From Methylosinus sp. C49 (lineage in GTDB: Bacteria; Pseudomonadota; Alphaproteobacteria; Rhizobiales; Beijerinckiaceae), in contig NZ_AP022332.1 of assembly GCF_009936375.1 (NCBI RefSeq), forward strand, positions 2,450,501 through 2,514,500: a DNA stretch of 64,000 bases, given 5' to 3'. Below the pieces are notes generated by a model. That model searched no databases and was not told the DNA's origin. It saw nothing but the letters and a program-made list of their open reading frames with translations. Of this stretch, positions 50,585 through 59,301 are shown in pieces. Within the stretch, counting starts at the first letter, position 1. Every line of letters begins with the position of its first letter. The position numbers and the translations under genes were made by a program.

Positions 50585-51745
50585 TCAGGCGGCCGTCCGC
50601 CGCGCCCTGATCCTCTTTGCGACCCCTGCAAAAGCGATACCAAACAAATCTACATGCTCCTCAGTCGAACTCCAACCCAAGCTCGCCCTGAGCGCGGCTT
50701 TGTCCTCGAGCCCCATGGCGGCGAGCACATGGGAGGCTTTCACCTTGCCCGAGGAGCAGGCCGAGCCGGAGGAGAGGGCGACCCCTTCAACATCCAGCGC
50801 CATCAGCAAGGTCTGCGCCTTCTGGCCCGGGGTCAGAAAGGCCGAGGTATTGGCGAGCCTCGGGCCTTTTGCGCCGAGAAACAGGGCTTCCGGCCAGATT
50901 TCCGTGACTTTCGCCTCCAGCCGGTCGCGCAGCGCGCCGAGCCTCTCCGCCTCCGCAGCCATGCTTTTTTTTGCGACTGCGAAAGCCGCGGCGAAGCCGG
51001 CGATGGCGGCCACATTCTCGGTGCCGGCGCGGCGTCCGCTCTCCTGTCCGCCGCCGCGCAAAAGCGCCTCTCTGATATGGAGCCGGTCCTCGGCGAACGC
51101 CAGTGCGCCGGCGCCCATAGGTCCCCCGATCTTATGTGAGGAAAAGAACAATGCATCGGCCCGCAGGGCCGCGAATGTGGTCTCCAGCCGACCGACCGCC
51201 TGCGTGGCGTCGCAGACGAGAAGCCCGCCGGCCGCATGGACGAGATCGGCGGCCGCGGCGACCGGCTGTATGGCGCCGGTCTCATTGTTGGCGGCCTGCA
51301 GGGCGAGCAGAATTCGTTTACCTTTGTTGCGCTGCAGCGTATCTGCCAGCGCATCGAGCGACAGGCCGCCCTCAGGGTCGAGCCCTATTGTCTCGGCGCG
51401 CGCGGCGGGGAAGCGATGGCCGGCCAGAACGGCCGAATGCTCGCCGGCGCCGAGGAGCAGCAGATCGATCTCCGCCGTAGTTTGGTCTCGTTGTAAGAAA
51501 GGCGTCAAAATCAGATTGGCGGCCTCGGTCGAGCCGGACGTGAAGACGACATTGCGCGATTTCGTCCCAAGTCCCGCGGCGATTTCACCGCGCGCCGCCT
51601 CGATCAGCGCGCGGGCGGCTCGGCCTTCGGCATGGATGGAGGAGGGATTGCCGAGTGTCTCCAGCGCCGCGAGCACGGCGTCGCGCGCCTGCGGCCGCAG
51701 CGGCGTGGTGGCGTTATGGTCGAGATAGGCGCGGGGAGCAGTCAT
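50585..51745 (-). CDS. Cysteine desulfurase, IscS/NifS group I
   Basis: A 386-residue PLP enzyme. YLDHNATTPLRPQAR opens the fold, FTSGSTEAANLIL follows, the PLP lysine is in FFSSHKIGGPMGAGAL near residue 206, and the catalytic cysteine in ALSSGSACSSGKVKASHVL near 331. This long Ser-Ser-Gly-Ser-Ala-Cys loop marks group I enzymes, unlike SufS encoded further down. In alphaproteobacteria this gene often heads the suf operon; an Rrf2-type regulator (IscR) would be expected upstream but is not present. Confidence 0.95.
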   Translation of the reverse strand: MTAPRAYLDHNATTPLRPQARDAVLAALETLGNPSSIHAEGRAARALIEAARGEIAAGLGTKSRNVVFTSGSTEAANLILTPFLQRDQTTAEIDLLLLGAGEHSAVLAGHRFPAARAETIGLDPEGGLSLDALADTLQRNKGKRILLALQAANNETGAIQPVAAAADLVHAAGGLLVCDATQAVGRLETTFAALRADALFFSSHKIGGPMGAGALAFAEDRLHIREALLRGGGQESGRRAGTENVAAIAGFAAAFAVAKKSMAAEAERLGALRDRLEAKVTEIWPEALFLGAKGPRLANTSAFLTPGQKAQTLLMALDVEGVALSSGSACSSGKVKASHVLAAMGLEDKAALRASLGWSSTEEHVDLFGIAFAGVAKRIRARRTAA

Positions 51746-51754
51746 ATTGCGAAG

Positions 51755-53029
51755 CTAATCGTTCCGCGCGCGGAATGGGAGAGCCGGCGGGCGGCCCCAG
51801 AGCAGTTCCCCGCCGGGCAGGCGGCGGGAGAGGGCGACGAGCGCCGCAGTTCCCGCGACGATGACCGCGGTCGCCGCCGCCGCGTCGAGATAGCCGGCGG
51901 CGAATTCCGGCAACAGCGAGGTCGCGCGAAACGCGACTGTCTGCGCCAGATAGATTTCCAGCGTTATTCCGCCGACGGCGATCACGGTCCGCGCCGCCGC
52001 CGATGGCGCGATCCTGTCGTGCAGGGCGACGGCCGCGCGCAGAAAGGCCAGCGTCGCCGCGATGGAGACCGGCAGCATCAGCGCCAGATGGCCGGCGACG
52101 CCCGGCCGCCAATAGGCGAAGCCATTGTTGTAGATATAAGTGTCCCTCGTCCAGAACAGCCATCCGACCGCGGCCGCCGCCCCGGCCGTTACGGCGACGT
52201 GGGGCGGGATAGCGCGGATCGTCACGCCGGCGCGCCCCGCGAGAAAGGCGATGAGATAGAAGGCGGCCGTGTAGCGAATGGCCGAGGGAGGAAAGTCGGG
52301 TAGCGGCGCCAGCAGCAGCGCGGCCGCGATCAGCAGCAGCGCCGCGCGCTCATAGGCGCCGAAGCGCGTCGCGGCGAAGGCTCCGGCCGAGCTGATGACG
52401 ACAGCCCATAGGAACCAAAACGAGCCGCGAAAATCCTTCCACACATCCGAGCGGATGTGAGTCTCGAGGCCGACATAGGCGCGCGCGAGGTTCGGCCAGG
52501 CCGCCCAGACCGCCATTGCGAGGAGCAGAGGCAGCGTGCGGCGAAAGAAGAATTGCCCGAGGCGCGTCGCGGCGTCGATCCGTCGCGCGGCGAGATAGCC
52601 GGAGACGGCGATGAAGGCCGGCATATGAAAGAGATAGATGGCCCTGAACAGCCCGTCGTCCCAATAGTCTTCCGTTCCCGCATGGACGATCCATTGGATC
52701 GAGTGGCCGAAGACGACGAGGAGGATCAAAATCCCTTTGATGAAGTCGAGACCGAGATCGCGGCCGTCTCTGAGCTCCGCTGGCGATGTCTCGAGCGGAG
52801 CGGGACGCTGGACGATATCGACCAAGAAATCTCGTCCCTTCGCGAAACGCCTGCGGCTGTCGAGCTGAAGATCGGCGGCCGAGAATGCGCCGCTGCCCTT
52901 CAAAACTCTTGCATCTAGCGCCGTCACACATGCTAGAAGGCCCGCTCGGCCGAAAACGAGCCGCGGGTTCGGTGCGCGCCGGACGCGTGGACGCCCGGCA
53001 AGGGGCGCTCCGGCTGGAGCATAACGCAT
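51755..53029 (-). CDS. Acyltransferase 3 family membrane protein
   Basis: The hydrophobic part starts near residue 92 with LGLDFIKGILILLVVFGHSI, whose His is the conserved family residue, and has about ten helices with AIYLFHMPAFIAVSGYLAARR and FFFRRTLPLLLAM. Such proteins transfer acetyl or other acyl groups to sugars in polysaccharides or other substrates. The first 91 residues are Arg/Ala/Pro-rich and non-hydrophobic and overlap the promoter side of the next gene, so the true start may lie further in, at a GTG or TTG. It lies 9 bp beyond the start of the cysteine desulfurase gene, on the same strand. Confidence 0.7.
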   Translation of the reverse strand: MRYAPAGAPLAGRPRVRRAPNPRLVFGRAGLLACVTALDARVLKGSGAFSAADLQLDSRRRFAKGRDFLVDIVQRPAPLETSPAELRDGRDLGLDFIKGILILLVVFGHSIQWIVHAGTEDYWDDGLFRAIYLFHMPAFIAVSGYLAARRIDAATRLGQFFFRRTLPLLLAMAVWAAWPNLARAYVGLETHIRSDVWKDFRGSFWFLWAVVISSAGAFAATRFGAYERAALLLIAAALLLAPLPDFPPSAIRYTAAFYLIAFLAGRAGVTIRAIPPHVAVTAGAAAAVGWLFWTRDTYIYNNGFAYWRPGVAGHLALMLPVSIAATLAFLRAAVALHDRIAPSAAARTVIAVGGITLEIYLAQTVAFRATSLLPEFAAGYLDAAAATAVIVAGTAALVALSRRLPGGELLWGRPPALPFRARND

Positions 53030-53097
53030 TTTCGGCGCCGGCGAAAACAGCCCGACGAAAAAAGCGCGTTTTTCGCGCGGGGGAGACGAGGAACTTC

Positions 53098-53772
53098 ATG
53101 CCCGAGGTCATTTTCACCGGCCCCGCCGGCCGGCTCGAAGGCCGCTTTCATCAATCGGCGCAGCGCGGCGCGCCGATCGCCATCGTGCTGCATCCGCATC
53201 CGCAATTCGGCGGCACGATGAACAATCAGATCGTCTACAACCTCTATTACGCTTTCGCCGAGCGCGGCTTTTCCGTCCTGCGCTTCAATTTTCGCGGCGT
53301 CGGCCGCAGCCAGGGCTCTTTCGATCATGGCGCGGGCGAGCTCTCCGACGCGGCCGCGGCGCTCGATTGGGCGCAGGCCGTCAATCCCGAGGCGCGCGCA
53401 TGCTGGATCGCCGGCGTCTCCTTCGGCTCCTGGATCGGCATGCAATTGCTGATGCGCCGGCCGGAGATCGAGGGCTTCGTCTCGGTCGCGCCGCCGGCCA
53501 ATCGCTTCGATTTCTCGTTTCTGGCGCCGTGCCCGTCCTCGGGCCTCTTCATTCACGGCGACATCGATCGCGTCGCTCCGCTGAAGGAAGTGATGGGGCT
53601 CATCGAGAAGCTGAAGACGCAGAAGGGCATCGTCATCGAGCATGCGGTGGTGCAGGGCGCCAACCACTTCTTCGAGAACCGCATCGAGCCGCTGATCGCC
53701 CATGTCGACGCCTATCTCGACAAGCGTCTCGGCAATCCGCCGCGCATCGCCATTCCTGCGCGGGGCGATTGA
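53098..53772 (+). CDS. Alpha/beta hydrolase, DUF-type carboxylesterase-like
   Basis: A 224-residue hydrolase. IVLHPHPQFGGTMNNQIVYN, the block FNFRGVGRSQGSFDHG, and the nucleophile elbow in AGVSFGSWIGMQ (Ser in G-x-S-x-G form). FIHGDIDRVAPLKE carries the catalytic Asp and GANHFF the catalytic His. The family is a widespread group of soluble hydrolases often called after suf neighbours; its substrate is unknown. The ATG at 53098 matches the family start. It ends 26 bp before a strong terminator. Confidence 0.9.
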   Translation: MPEVIFTGPAGRLEGRFHQSAQRGAPIAIVLHPHPQFGGTMNNQIVYNLYYAFAERGFSVLRFNFRGVGRSQGSFDHGAGELSDAAAALDWAQAVNPEARACWIAGVSFGSWIGMQLLMRRPEIEGFVSVAPPANRFDFSFLAPCPSSGLFIHGDIDRVAPLKEVMGLIEKLKTQKGIVIEHAVVQGANHFFENRIEPLIAHVDAYLDKRLGNPPRIAIPARGD

Positions 53773-53797
53773 TCGCGGGAAATATTCGCGACTGGAG

Positions 53798-53827
53798 AGC
53801 GCGGCGCCGGGCGCCGCGCTTTTTTTT
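53798..53827 (+). terminator. Intrinsic terminator after the alpha/beta hydrolase gene
   Basis: Stem AGCGCGGCGC/GCGCCGCGCT (53798-53807 and 53811-53820), loop CGG, then a run of eight T ending at 53827. It lies between two convergent genes and ends only 2 bp before the stop of the outer-membrane protein gene. Confidence 0.9.
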
Positions 53828-53829
53828 GC

Positions 53830-54669
53830 TCAGAATTTGGCGACGATCGGCGTCGGCTTGAACCAATCGAAATGATAGTTCAGCCCGGCGCGGGCGATAT
53901 GGCCGTCGAAGCGCGTCGAGGATTGCGCGCCCGAGATCTGCGAGCCGAGCGCCGATGCGTAGGCGTAAACGGCGCCGGGCGTCGAGGCGGTTCCGAGATC
54001 GTAATAGAGATATTCGACCTTGGCGCTCCATCGCGGCGCGAACAGCCATTCGAGGCCGCCGCCGACCGCATAGCCGATACGAAGATTGGAATAGGAGTCG
54101 GACGCGATGATCGTCGGCGCGCCGACATAATTTGCCGAGAGATTGGTCTGGCCATAGGCGAGACCGCCCGTCGCATAGGCGAGCAGAGTCGGCGTGACGA
54201 GATAGCCGAGCCGCCCGCGCGCCGTGCCGATATAATCGATCCCGCGCGAGAGCGTGGTGTAGGCGGAGGCGCCGGTGAGCGCGGCCGTGGAGCCGCTGGT
54301 GGCGACGCCCTGAATATCGGCCTCCACGCCCCAGAGGAATTTGTCCGAAACCTGGGAATTATAGCCGATCTGGCCGCCGCCGATGAAGCCGTCGACGCTG
54401 GCGTTGATCGAGCCGGGGAAATTGCCGATGAGCGCATTGGCGCCGAGGCCGGCGGCGTCTGTATCCCAATAGCTCTGGGCGACAGCGTCGCTATTGGACC
54501 ATGTATAGCCGGCGTTGAGACCGGCGTAGAAGCCGGTCCAGATCGGCGGCGGCGCGACCGGCGGGATGAAGGCGGGCGCGGATTTGGTGGAGGGAAGGTC
54601 GGCGGCGACAGCCGGAGCGACAGCGCAGGCGAGCGCGAGCGCGCTCGCCACGACGATGGATTTCGTCAT
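53830..54669 (-). CDS. Omp25/RopB-like outer-membrane beta-barrel protein
   Basis: A 279-residue protein with a signal peptide (MTKSIVVASALALACAVAPA, cleavage near AAD) followed by the proline-rich linker LPSTKSAPAFIPPVAPPP and an eight-stranded barrel: WTGFYAGLNAGYTWSN, GFIGGGQIGYN, WGVEADIQG, ARGRLGYLVTPTLLAYATGG, GGGLEWLFAPRWSAKVEYLYYDLG and a C-terminal Phe. This is the family of abundant Omp25/RopB-type outer-membrane proteins of Hyphomicrobiales. A very AT-rich region lies upstream (54820-54900). Highly expressed porin-like role is inferred. Confidence 0.9.
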   Translation of the reverse strand: MTKSIVVASALALACAVAPAVAADLPSTKSAPAFIPPVAPPPIWTGFYAGLNAGYTWSNSDAVAQSYWDTDAAGLGANALIGNFPGSINASVDGFIGGGQIGYNSQVSDKFLWGVEADIQGVATSGSTAALTGASAYTTLSRGIDYIGTARGRLGYLVTPTLLAYATGGLAYGQTNLSANYVGAPTIIASDSYSNLRIGYAVGGGLEWLFAPRWSAKVEYLYYDLGTASTPGAVYAYASALGSQISGAQSSTRFDGHIARAGLNYHFDWFKPTPIVAKF

Positions 54670-54833
54670 GGGACAGGACCTCGGTTTCGATAGCGCTCCC
54701 GCCGTCCCCACGATCCGCTGAGACGGGGCCGGGGCGGGCCGGATGGCGGGGGCGGTCTCGAAAACGCGAGCCGCAAACCGGCGGGAGCGAGCGAAGGCTC
54801 TGCTCTATGCGGTCCGATCTCAAGTTAATTTTT

Positions 54834-54893
54834 CGCAATATTGCGGACGAAGCGCAAATCTACTTGTGAACAAAATTTAATATTATAAATTTT
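54834..54893. promoter_or_regulatory. AT-rich region with two palindromes upstream of omp25-like gene
   Basis: Within 279 bp of intergenic DNA, 54826-54895 is far more AT-rich than the surroundings. It contains the perfect 12-bp palindrome CGCAATATTGCG (54834-54845) and an inverted repeat AAAATTTA-N6-TAAATTTT (54872-54893). It lies about 165-225 bp upstream of the omp25-like start, on its 5' side. It could contain the promoter or a binding site for a nucleoid-type protein. No hexamers could be assigned with confidence. Confidence 0.4.
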
Positions 54894-54948
54894 TGGCAAT
54901 GCGCTCAGAGCCTTCGCTCGGCTCGCGCAGTCCCGGCTCCGAGCGTCG

Positions 54949-55542
54949 TCAGGCGCTTTTCGCAAGCGCCGGCAAAATTCGCGTCGTGATCGCGGTCTCG
55001 TCTATCGGGCCGAGGATCGCGACATCGATTTTGGGGCCGGGCGTCACCACGAAGCTCGCCGGAACCCCGCGCGCGCCCAGGGCCCGCTGTAGAAAGGCGC
55101 GCTGATCCTGCCCGACGGCGACGAAAGGATTGCCGTGCTCGGCGAGAAAGCTGCGGGCGTGGGCCGGACCGTCCTTCACATCGGCGCCGTAGATGGCGAC
55201 GCCTTTTTGCGCCAGCGCCATCAAAAGGTGATGCTCGGCGCGGCAGCTCGGACAATAAGAGGCCCAGAGATAGAGGAGCGAGCGCTTGCCCGCAAGATCG
55301 GCGGCGCCGAAACCCGGCATGGCCCGCCCGTCCGCGAAGGTCAGCCCCGGCGTCGGCGGCAGATCGAAGGCCTCGATCGACAGTGTGTTGAAGAAGCGGG
55401 CCGAGAGGTCCTTGCGTTTCCAGACCTGCTCGACGACCGCGGCCCCGACGCCGGCGGAGATGGCCCCGAGCGCTCCGAGCAGAAGATTGCGCCGGCTCGG
55501 CCAGGCGGGGGCGTCCTCGTCACGCTGAATCGTCTCGGTCAT
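54949..55542 (-). CDS. TlpA/CcmG-like membrane-anchored thioredoxin
   Basis: A 197-residue protein with one N-terminal anchor helix (about residues 20-38) and a periplasmic thioredoxin fold. Active site WASYCPSCRAEH (Cys-x-x-Cys near residues 94-97) and the cis-proline segment RGVPASFVVTPG near 158. Such proteins reduce apocytochrome c or copper-centre cysteines in cytochrome oxidase assembly. Not in a ccm or cox operon here, so the partner is unknown. The ATG at 55542 is typical for the family. Confidence 0.9.
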   Translation of the reverse strand: MTETIQRDEDAPAWPSRRNLLLGALGAISAGVGAAVVEQVWKRKDLSARFFNTLSIEAFDLPPTPGLTFADGRAMPGFGAADLAGKRSLLYLWASYCPSCRAEHHLLMALAQKGVAIYGADVKDGPAHARSFLAEHGNPFVAVGQDQRAFLQRALGARGVPASFVVTPGPKIDVAILGPIDETAITTRILPALAKSA

Positions 55543-55627
55543 GCTTCCTCCTTCTCATATCGCGCATTTGACGACGAAACCCTCAATGCGGAATGAAAGA
55601 GGCGGCGAAAGCTCGAGTGATCGTCCC

Positions 55628-56755
55628 TCAGCCGACGGCGCGGCGGCCGCGCTGCGCGGCGGCGATCTCGCCGCCCTTGGTCGGCGCGGGCGCCCCGGTG
55701 GTTCCGGGGAAGGTCAGCGGCAGGCCTTTCAGCACACGCACTGCGAGAAAAGCGAAGGCCTGCGCCTCTATGGCATCGCCCATCCAGCCGACCTCCGCCG
55801 CTGTGGCGACCGGGCAGGGCAGGCGGTCGGCGAGCGCGCGCATCAGCGTCGGATTATGCGCGCCGCCGCCGCAGACGATCGCTCGCCGCGGCGCTGCGGG
55901 CGTCTGCGAAAAGGCGAGAGCGAGGGAGGCCGCGGTGAAGGCGGTGAGCGTCGCGGCCGCGTCCCCCAGCGAAAGCTCATCTGTTGCTCGAAATGAAAAG
56001 TCGTTTCTATCTAAAGACTTCGGCGGCGCTTTCCGAAAAAATGGATGAAGCAGCATGGATTGCAGAATCGACTCGTCGACGCGACCCTGGGCGGCGGTCG
56101 CGCCGTCTCGGTCGACCGGCGAGCCGGTGCGCGCGAGCATCAGATCGTCGATCAGCGCATTGCCGGGGCCAGTGTCGAAGGCGAGGGGCTCGGCGTCGCC
56201 ATCGACGAAAGTGACATTGCCGACCCCGCCGATATTGATGACGGCGACCGGCCCCTCGAGCCCGCTCGATGCAACCAGAGCGCGATGATAGGCCGGCGCG
56301 AGCGGCGCGCCCTCGCCGCCGGCGGCGACATCGGCGGCGCGGAAATCATAGGCGACATCGACGCCGAGCCGACCGGCCAGCGACGATGCGTCGCCGATCT
56401 GGACGGTGAGCCGGCTCTGTGGCCGATGCAGCACGGTCTGCCCGTGAAACCCCAAAATGTCGACGCCGGCCGGATCGAGCCTCTCGTTGCGCAGGAAGGA
56501 CACGACGGCTTGGGCATGGCGTTCGGTGATGAGGCGCTCCGCCGCCCCGACCGCGCCGGGCCGGGCGGCTCGGTCCGTGAGGCGCGTCGCCTCGGCGAGC
56601 GCGGCGCGAAGCATCTCGCGATCGGCATCCGAATAAGGGAAGAAGCCGGTCGGGCCGAAGGCGAGGCGCTTTTCGCCGTCCGTGTCCAGCAGCGCGACGT
56701 CCACACCGTCCATCGAGGTGCCGGACATGAGGCCGATAGCGCGAAAGAGGGTCAT
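55628..56755 (-). CDS. anmK: Anhydro-N-acetylmuramic acid kinase
   Basis: A 375-residue enzyme that phosphorylates and hydrolyses anhydroMurNAc in cell-wall recycling. AIGLMSGTSMDGVDVALLDTDG is the opening phosphate-1 region, followed by ILGFHGQTVLHRP, VAVINIGGVGNVTFVDG, AFDTGPGNALIDDLM and RRAIVCGGGAHNPTLMRALADRL. All match AnmK of the ASKHA superfamily. Length is normal. It is divergent from nhaA with 134 bp between the starts. No other recycling gene is visible in the window. Confidence 0.97.
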   Translation of the reverse strand: MTLFRAIGLMSGTSMDGVDVALLDTDGEKRLAFGPTGFFPYSDADREMLRAALAEATRLTDRAARPGAVGAAERLITERHAQAVVSFLRNERLDPAGVDILGFHGQTVLHRPQSRLTVQIGDASSLAGRLGVDVAYDFRAADVAAGGEGAPLAPAYHRALVASSGLEGPVAVINIGGVGNVTFVDGDAEPLAFDTGPGNALIDDLMLARTGSPVDRDGATAAQGRVDESILQSMLLHPFFRKAPPKSLDRNDFSFRATDELSLGDAAATLTAFTAASLALAFSQTPAAPRRAIVCGGGAHNPTLMRALADRLPCPVATAAEVGWMGDAIEAQAFAFLAVRVLKGLPLTFPGTTGAPAPTKGGEIAAAQRGRRAVG

Positions 56756-56889
56756 GTTGCGTCTCCTGCCTGCGCATATTCGGGCGACTCGTGGCCGCGC
56801 CGGATTTTCTTGCCAGAGCGATGCAAATCGCTCAAGTGTGGCGCGTCCTTCTCACCTTGGGCGGCGCCCGCCGAGAAACAACGCTCGCT

Positions 56890-58092
56890 ATGAAACAACG
56901 CCTGCATCACGCCACGCCCTCGACTCTCCGTCGCTTCCTCGCCAGCGAGGCGGCGGGCGGCGTCGTGCTGATGGCGAGCGCTGCAGTGGCGCTCGCGCTC
57001 GCCAACTCGCCTTTTGCCGAATCCTATCACAGCCTGCTGGAGACTCCGATCTCTGGGCACTCGCTGCTGCATTGGATCAATGATGGGCTGATGGCGGTGT
57101 TTTTCCTGCTCGTCGGCCTCGAGATCAAGCGCGAGCTGCTCGACGGCCATTTGCGCCATTGGTCCGCTCGCGTGCTGCCCGGCGTCGGCGCGCTCGGCGG
57201 CATGGCCGCGCCGGCGCTGATCTACGCCTATTTCAACGCCGATTCCCCGGCGGCGCGCGGCTGGGCGATTCCTTCGGCCACCGACATCGCTTTCGCGCTC
57301 GGCGTGCTGGCGCTGCTCGGCGACCGCGTGCCGGGCGCGTTGAAGGTGTTTCTCACCGCGCTCGCCATTCTCGACGATCTCGGCGCGATCGTCATTATTG
57401 CGGTGTTCTATGCAGGCGAGCCGGCGGCCCCGCCGATGCTCGGCGCCGGCGTGACCTTGTTCCTGCTGCTCGGCCTCAATCTCTTCGAGGTTACGATTCT
57501 CACGCCCTATCTTTTGCTCGGCTTGGCGCTCTGGCATTTCGTGCAGATCAGCGGCGTCCATGCGACGCTGGCCGGAGTGCTGCTGGCGGCCATGATTCCG
57601 CTGCGTCTCTCCGGGCCGGACCCGGAGGAGCATACGCCGCTGCACCGGCTCGAGAATGCGATCGGACCGTTCGTCGCCTTTATCGTGCTGCCGCTGTTCG
57701 GCTTCGCCAATGCGGGGGTTGCGCTCGGCGGCGGCGATCTGGCGACCGCCGGCGCTCCCATTCTTCTGGGCGTCGCGCTCGGACTTTTTCTCGGCAAGCA
57801 GCTCGGAGTCTTCGCGGCCGTCGCCCTGTCCATAGCCACGCGAATCGCCTCGCGGCCCCCCAAGACCGGCTGGGTCCAGCTCTATGGCGTGTCCGTGCTC
57901 TGCGGAGTCGGCTTCACCATGAGCCTCTTCATCGGCCAGATCGCCTTCGAGTCGGACGAGGCGGCGATGCGCGCCACCAAGATCGGCGTGCTGGCGGGCT
58001 CGGCCGCCTCTATTCTGCTGGGCTCGCTGGTTCTGTGGATCGCATCGCGTCGGCGCGCCGAGAAGCTCGCGCATCCGCTGGCCGATTCGTGA
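56890..58092 (+). CDS. nhaA: Na+/H+ antiporter NhaA
   Basis: A 400-residue inner-membrane antiporter with about twelve helices. The family blocks include FLASEAAGGVVLMASAAVALALANSPF, MAVFFLLVGLEIKRELLDGHL, IPSATDIAFALGVLALLGDRVP and AILDDLGAIVIIAVFY, with the two adjacent aspartates (LDDLGA) that bind Na+ or protons. VGFTMSLFIGQIAFES is near the C-terminus. The ATG at 56890 gives the canonical start; a GTG 33 codons upstream is less likely. NhaA exports sodium using the proton gradient and is active at alkaline pH. Confidence 0.97.
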   Translation: MKQRLHHATPSTLRRFLASEAAGGVVLMASAAVALALANSPFAESYHSLLETPISGHSLLHWINDGLMAVFFLLVGLEIKRELLDGHLRHWSARVLPGVGALGGMAAPALIYAYFNADSPAARGWAIPSATDIAFALGVLALLGDRVPGALKVFLTALAILDDLGAIVIIAVFYAGEPAAPPMLGAGVTLFLLLGLNLFEVTILTPYLLLGLALWHFVQISGVHATLAGVLLAAMIPLRLSGPDPEEHTPLHRLENAIGPFVAFIVLPLFGFANAGVALGGGDLATAGAPILLGVALGLFLGKQLGVFAAVALSIATRIASRPPKTGWVQLYGVSVLCGVGFTMSLFIGQIAFESDEAAMRATKIGVLAGSAASILLGSLVLWIASRRRAEKLAHPLADS

Positions 58093-58140
58093 AAAAGGGT
58101 TAAGCTCGGCTTTCGTTTCATTTCACGAGGCGACGCTCTC

Positions 58141-58479
58141 ATGGCAAATTTCAAGCTTCCGCTTTCGGGCGATGTCGCCCAGACCATCAATCCATGGACC
58201 GCCGTTTTCAGCCCCTATGGCGGGCAATTCGGCCTCATCAACATAAATCTCGGTCGCTCGAGCGCGCCACAGGTGGAAGAGGACGTGCTCGCCGACGTCG
58301 GCAGCTATGGCAAGCAGCTCGGCCGGATCGGCGACGCAATGGCCGTTCTGCTCGCGCATTTTCATCCGCAATGCGAGCTCTCCGCGCAGGAGCGCGAGGC
58401 GATCGACGCGCTGAAGGCGATGCTGGAGGAGATCGATGCGATCAAGCGCCGCCATCATCGGAGGGTAACGGCGCCGTGA
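58141..58479 (+). CDS. Conserved-looking protein of unknown function
   Basis: A 112-residue soluble protein (MANFKLPLSGDVAQTINPWTAVFSP at the start, then a helical, charged C-terminal half ending in EAIDALKAMLEEIDAIKRRHHR). GAGGCGAC lies a few bases before the ATG. No signal peptide or membrane segment. I do not recognise the family; its length and clear frame suggest a real gene. It is 48 bp after nhaA on the same strand, so cotranscription is possible. Confidence 0.6.
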   Translation: MANFKLPLSGDVAQTINPWTAVFSPYGGQFGLININLGRSSAPQVEEDVLADVGSYGKQLGRIGDAMAVLLAHFHPQCELSAQEREAIDALKAMLEEIDAIKRRHHRRVTAP

Positions 58480-58569
58480 TGCGCGTGCGCCGGACTAAAC
58501 GCAACCTTGACAAGCGTTCCGAACCGGGTTGAATTCGAAATTATTGAATTCAAGAGAGCAGGATTTCCG

Positions 58570-58932
58570 ATGGATCAACTTTTCCGAGCATCCAGCAGCC
58601 CCGAGGTCATAGAGCTCTATCGACTGATGCGTGAGCTGCTCGCGTTGCGCGACATGTTCGACGGCGCTTATGAGCGAGCTGTCCTCTCCATGCTGCCGGA
58701 GACGACCCGCGCGCGTTTCGATCGCCTCGCGCAATCGGTCGACGATCACACGAGCATCGCATTGGCGCGGCCGATTCAGGACGATTCCTATGACGCGCTG
58801 GAATCCGTGTTCGACGAATATAAGCATGACGTCGCAGAGAGCCTGCTCGCCGCCGCTCTCGCCGATACGGTCGCCGATCTGCCCGAGAAGCTCAGCGCTC
58901 TCGAGAAATCGCTGATAGTCGAACGGCTGTAG
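58570..58932 (+). CDS. Helical protein of unknown function
   Basis: A 120-residue, mostly helical, acidic protein (ASSSPEVIELYRLMRELLALR, SMLPETTRARFDRLAQS, LESVFDEYKHDVAESLLAAALA). CAGGA lies 8 bases upstream of the ATG at 58570. No domain is recognised. It is probably cytosolic. It follows the previous unknown gene by 90 bp in the same direction and lies upstream of tRNA-Cys on the opposite strand. Confidence 0.6.
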   Translation: MDQLFRASSSPEVIELYRLMRELLALRDMFDGAYERAVLSMLPETTRARFDRLAQSVDDHTSIALARPIQDDSYDALESVFDEYKHDVAESLLAAALADTVADLPEKLSALEKSLIVERL

Positions 58933-59068
58933 CGGTCCAGCGCCCTCGGAGCGCGAGCCTTCGGGCTCGCTCGCGACGCGACACGGACGACGCCGACCTA
59001 GCGCGCACGCATTCTCGCGTCGGAGCGCCTTTCGATCCGCCAATCGGTCTGAAAGCGAGGGAAGGGGC

Positions 59069-59142
59069 TGGAGGCCTCGGAGGGAATCGAACCCCCGTAC
59101 AAGGATTTGCAGTCCTCTGCGTAGCCACTCCGCCACGAGGCC
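59069..59142 (-). tRNA. tRNA-Cys (anticodon GCA)
   Basis: Read on the minus strand: acceptor GGCCTCG (59142-59136) pairs with CGAGGCC (59079-59073), discriminator T and an encoded CCA. The anticodon stem encloses loop CTGCAAA with anticodon GCA (complement of 59108-59110). T arm GGGGGTTCGATTCCCTC-like. Complete cloverleaf. Confidence 0.97.
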
Positions 59143-59301
59143 CCGGACGTCGGCGCCGAAAGCTCGGCGTCGACGTGAGAAGGCCGCTCATACAGGACTT
59201 GTCGGCGGACGGCAAGACTTTGAGCGACAGTCGGGAAGACTTCGCGCGGCGCGCGGCGAGAGCTCGGTGAGTTTATCCTCGGCTCCGCGCGCCGCGGCGG
59301 A

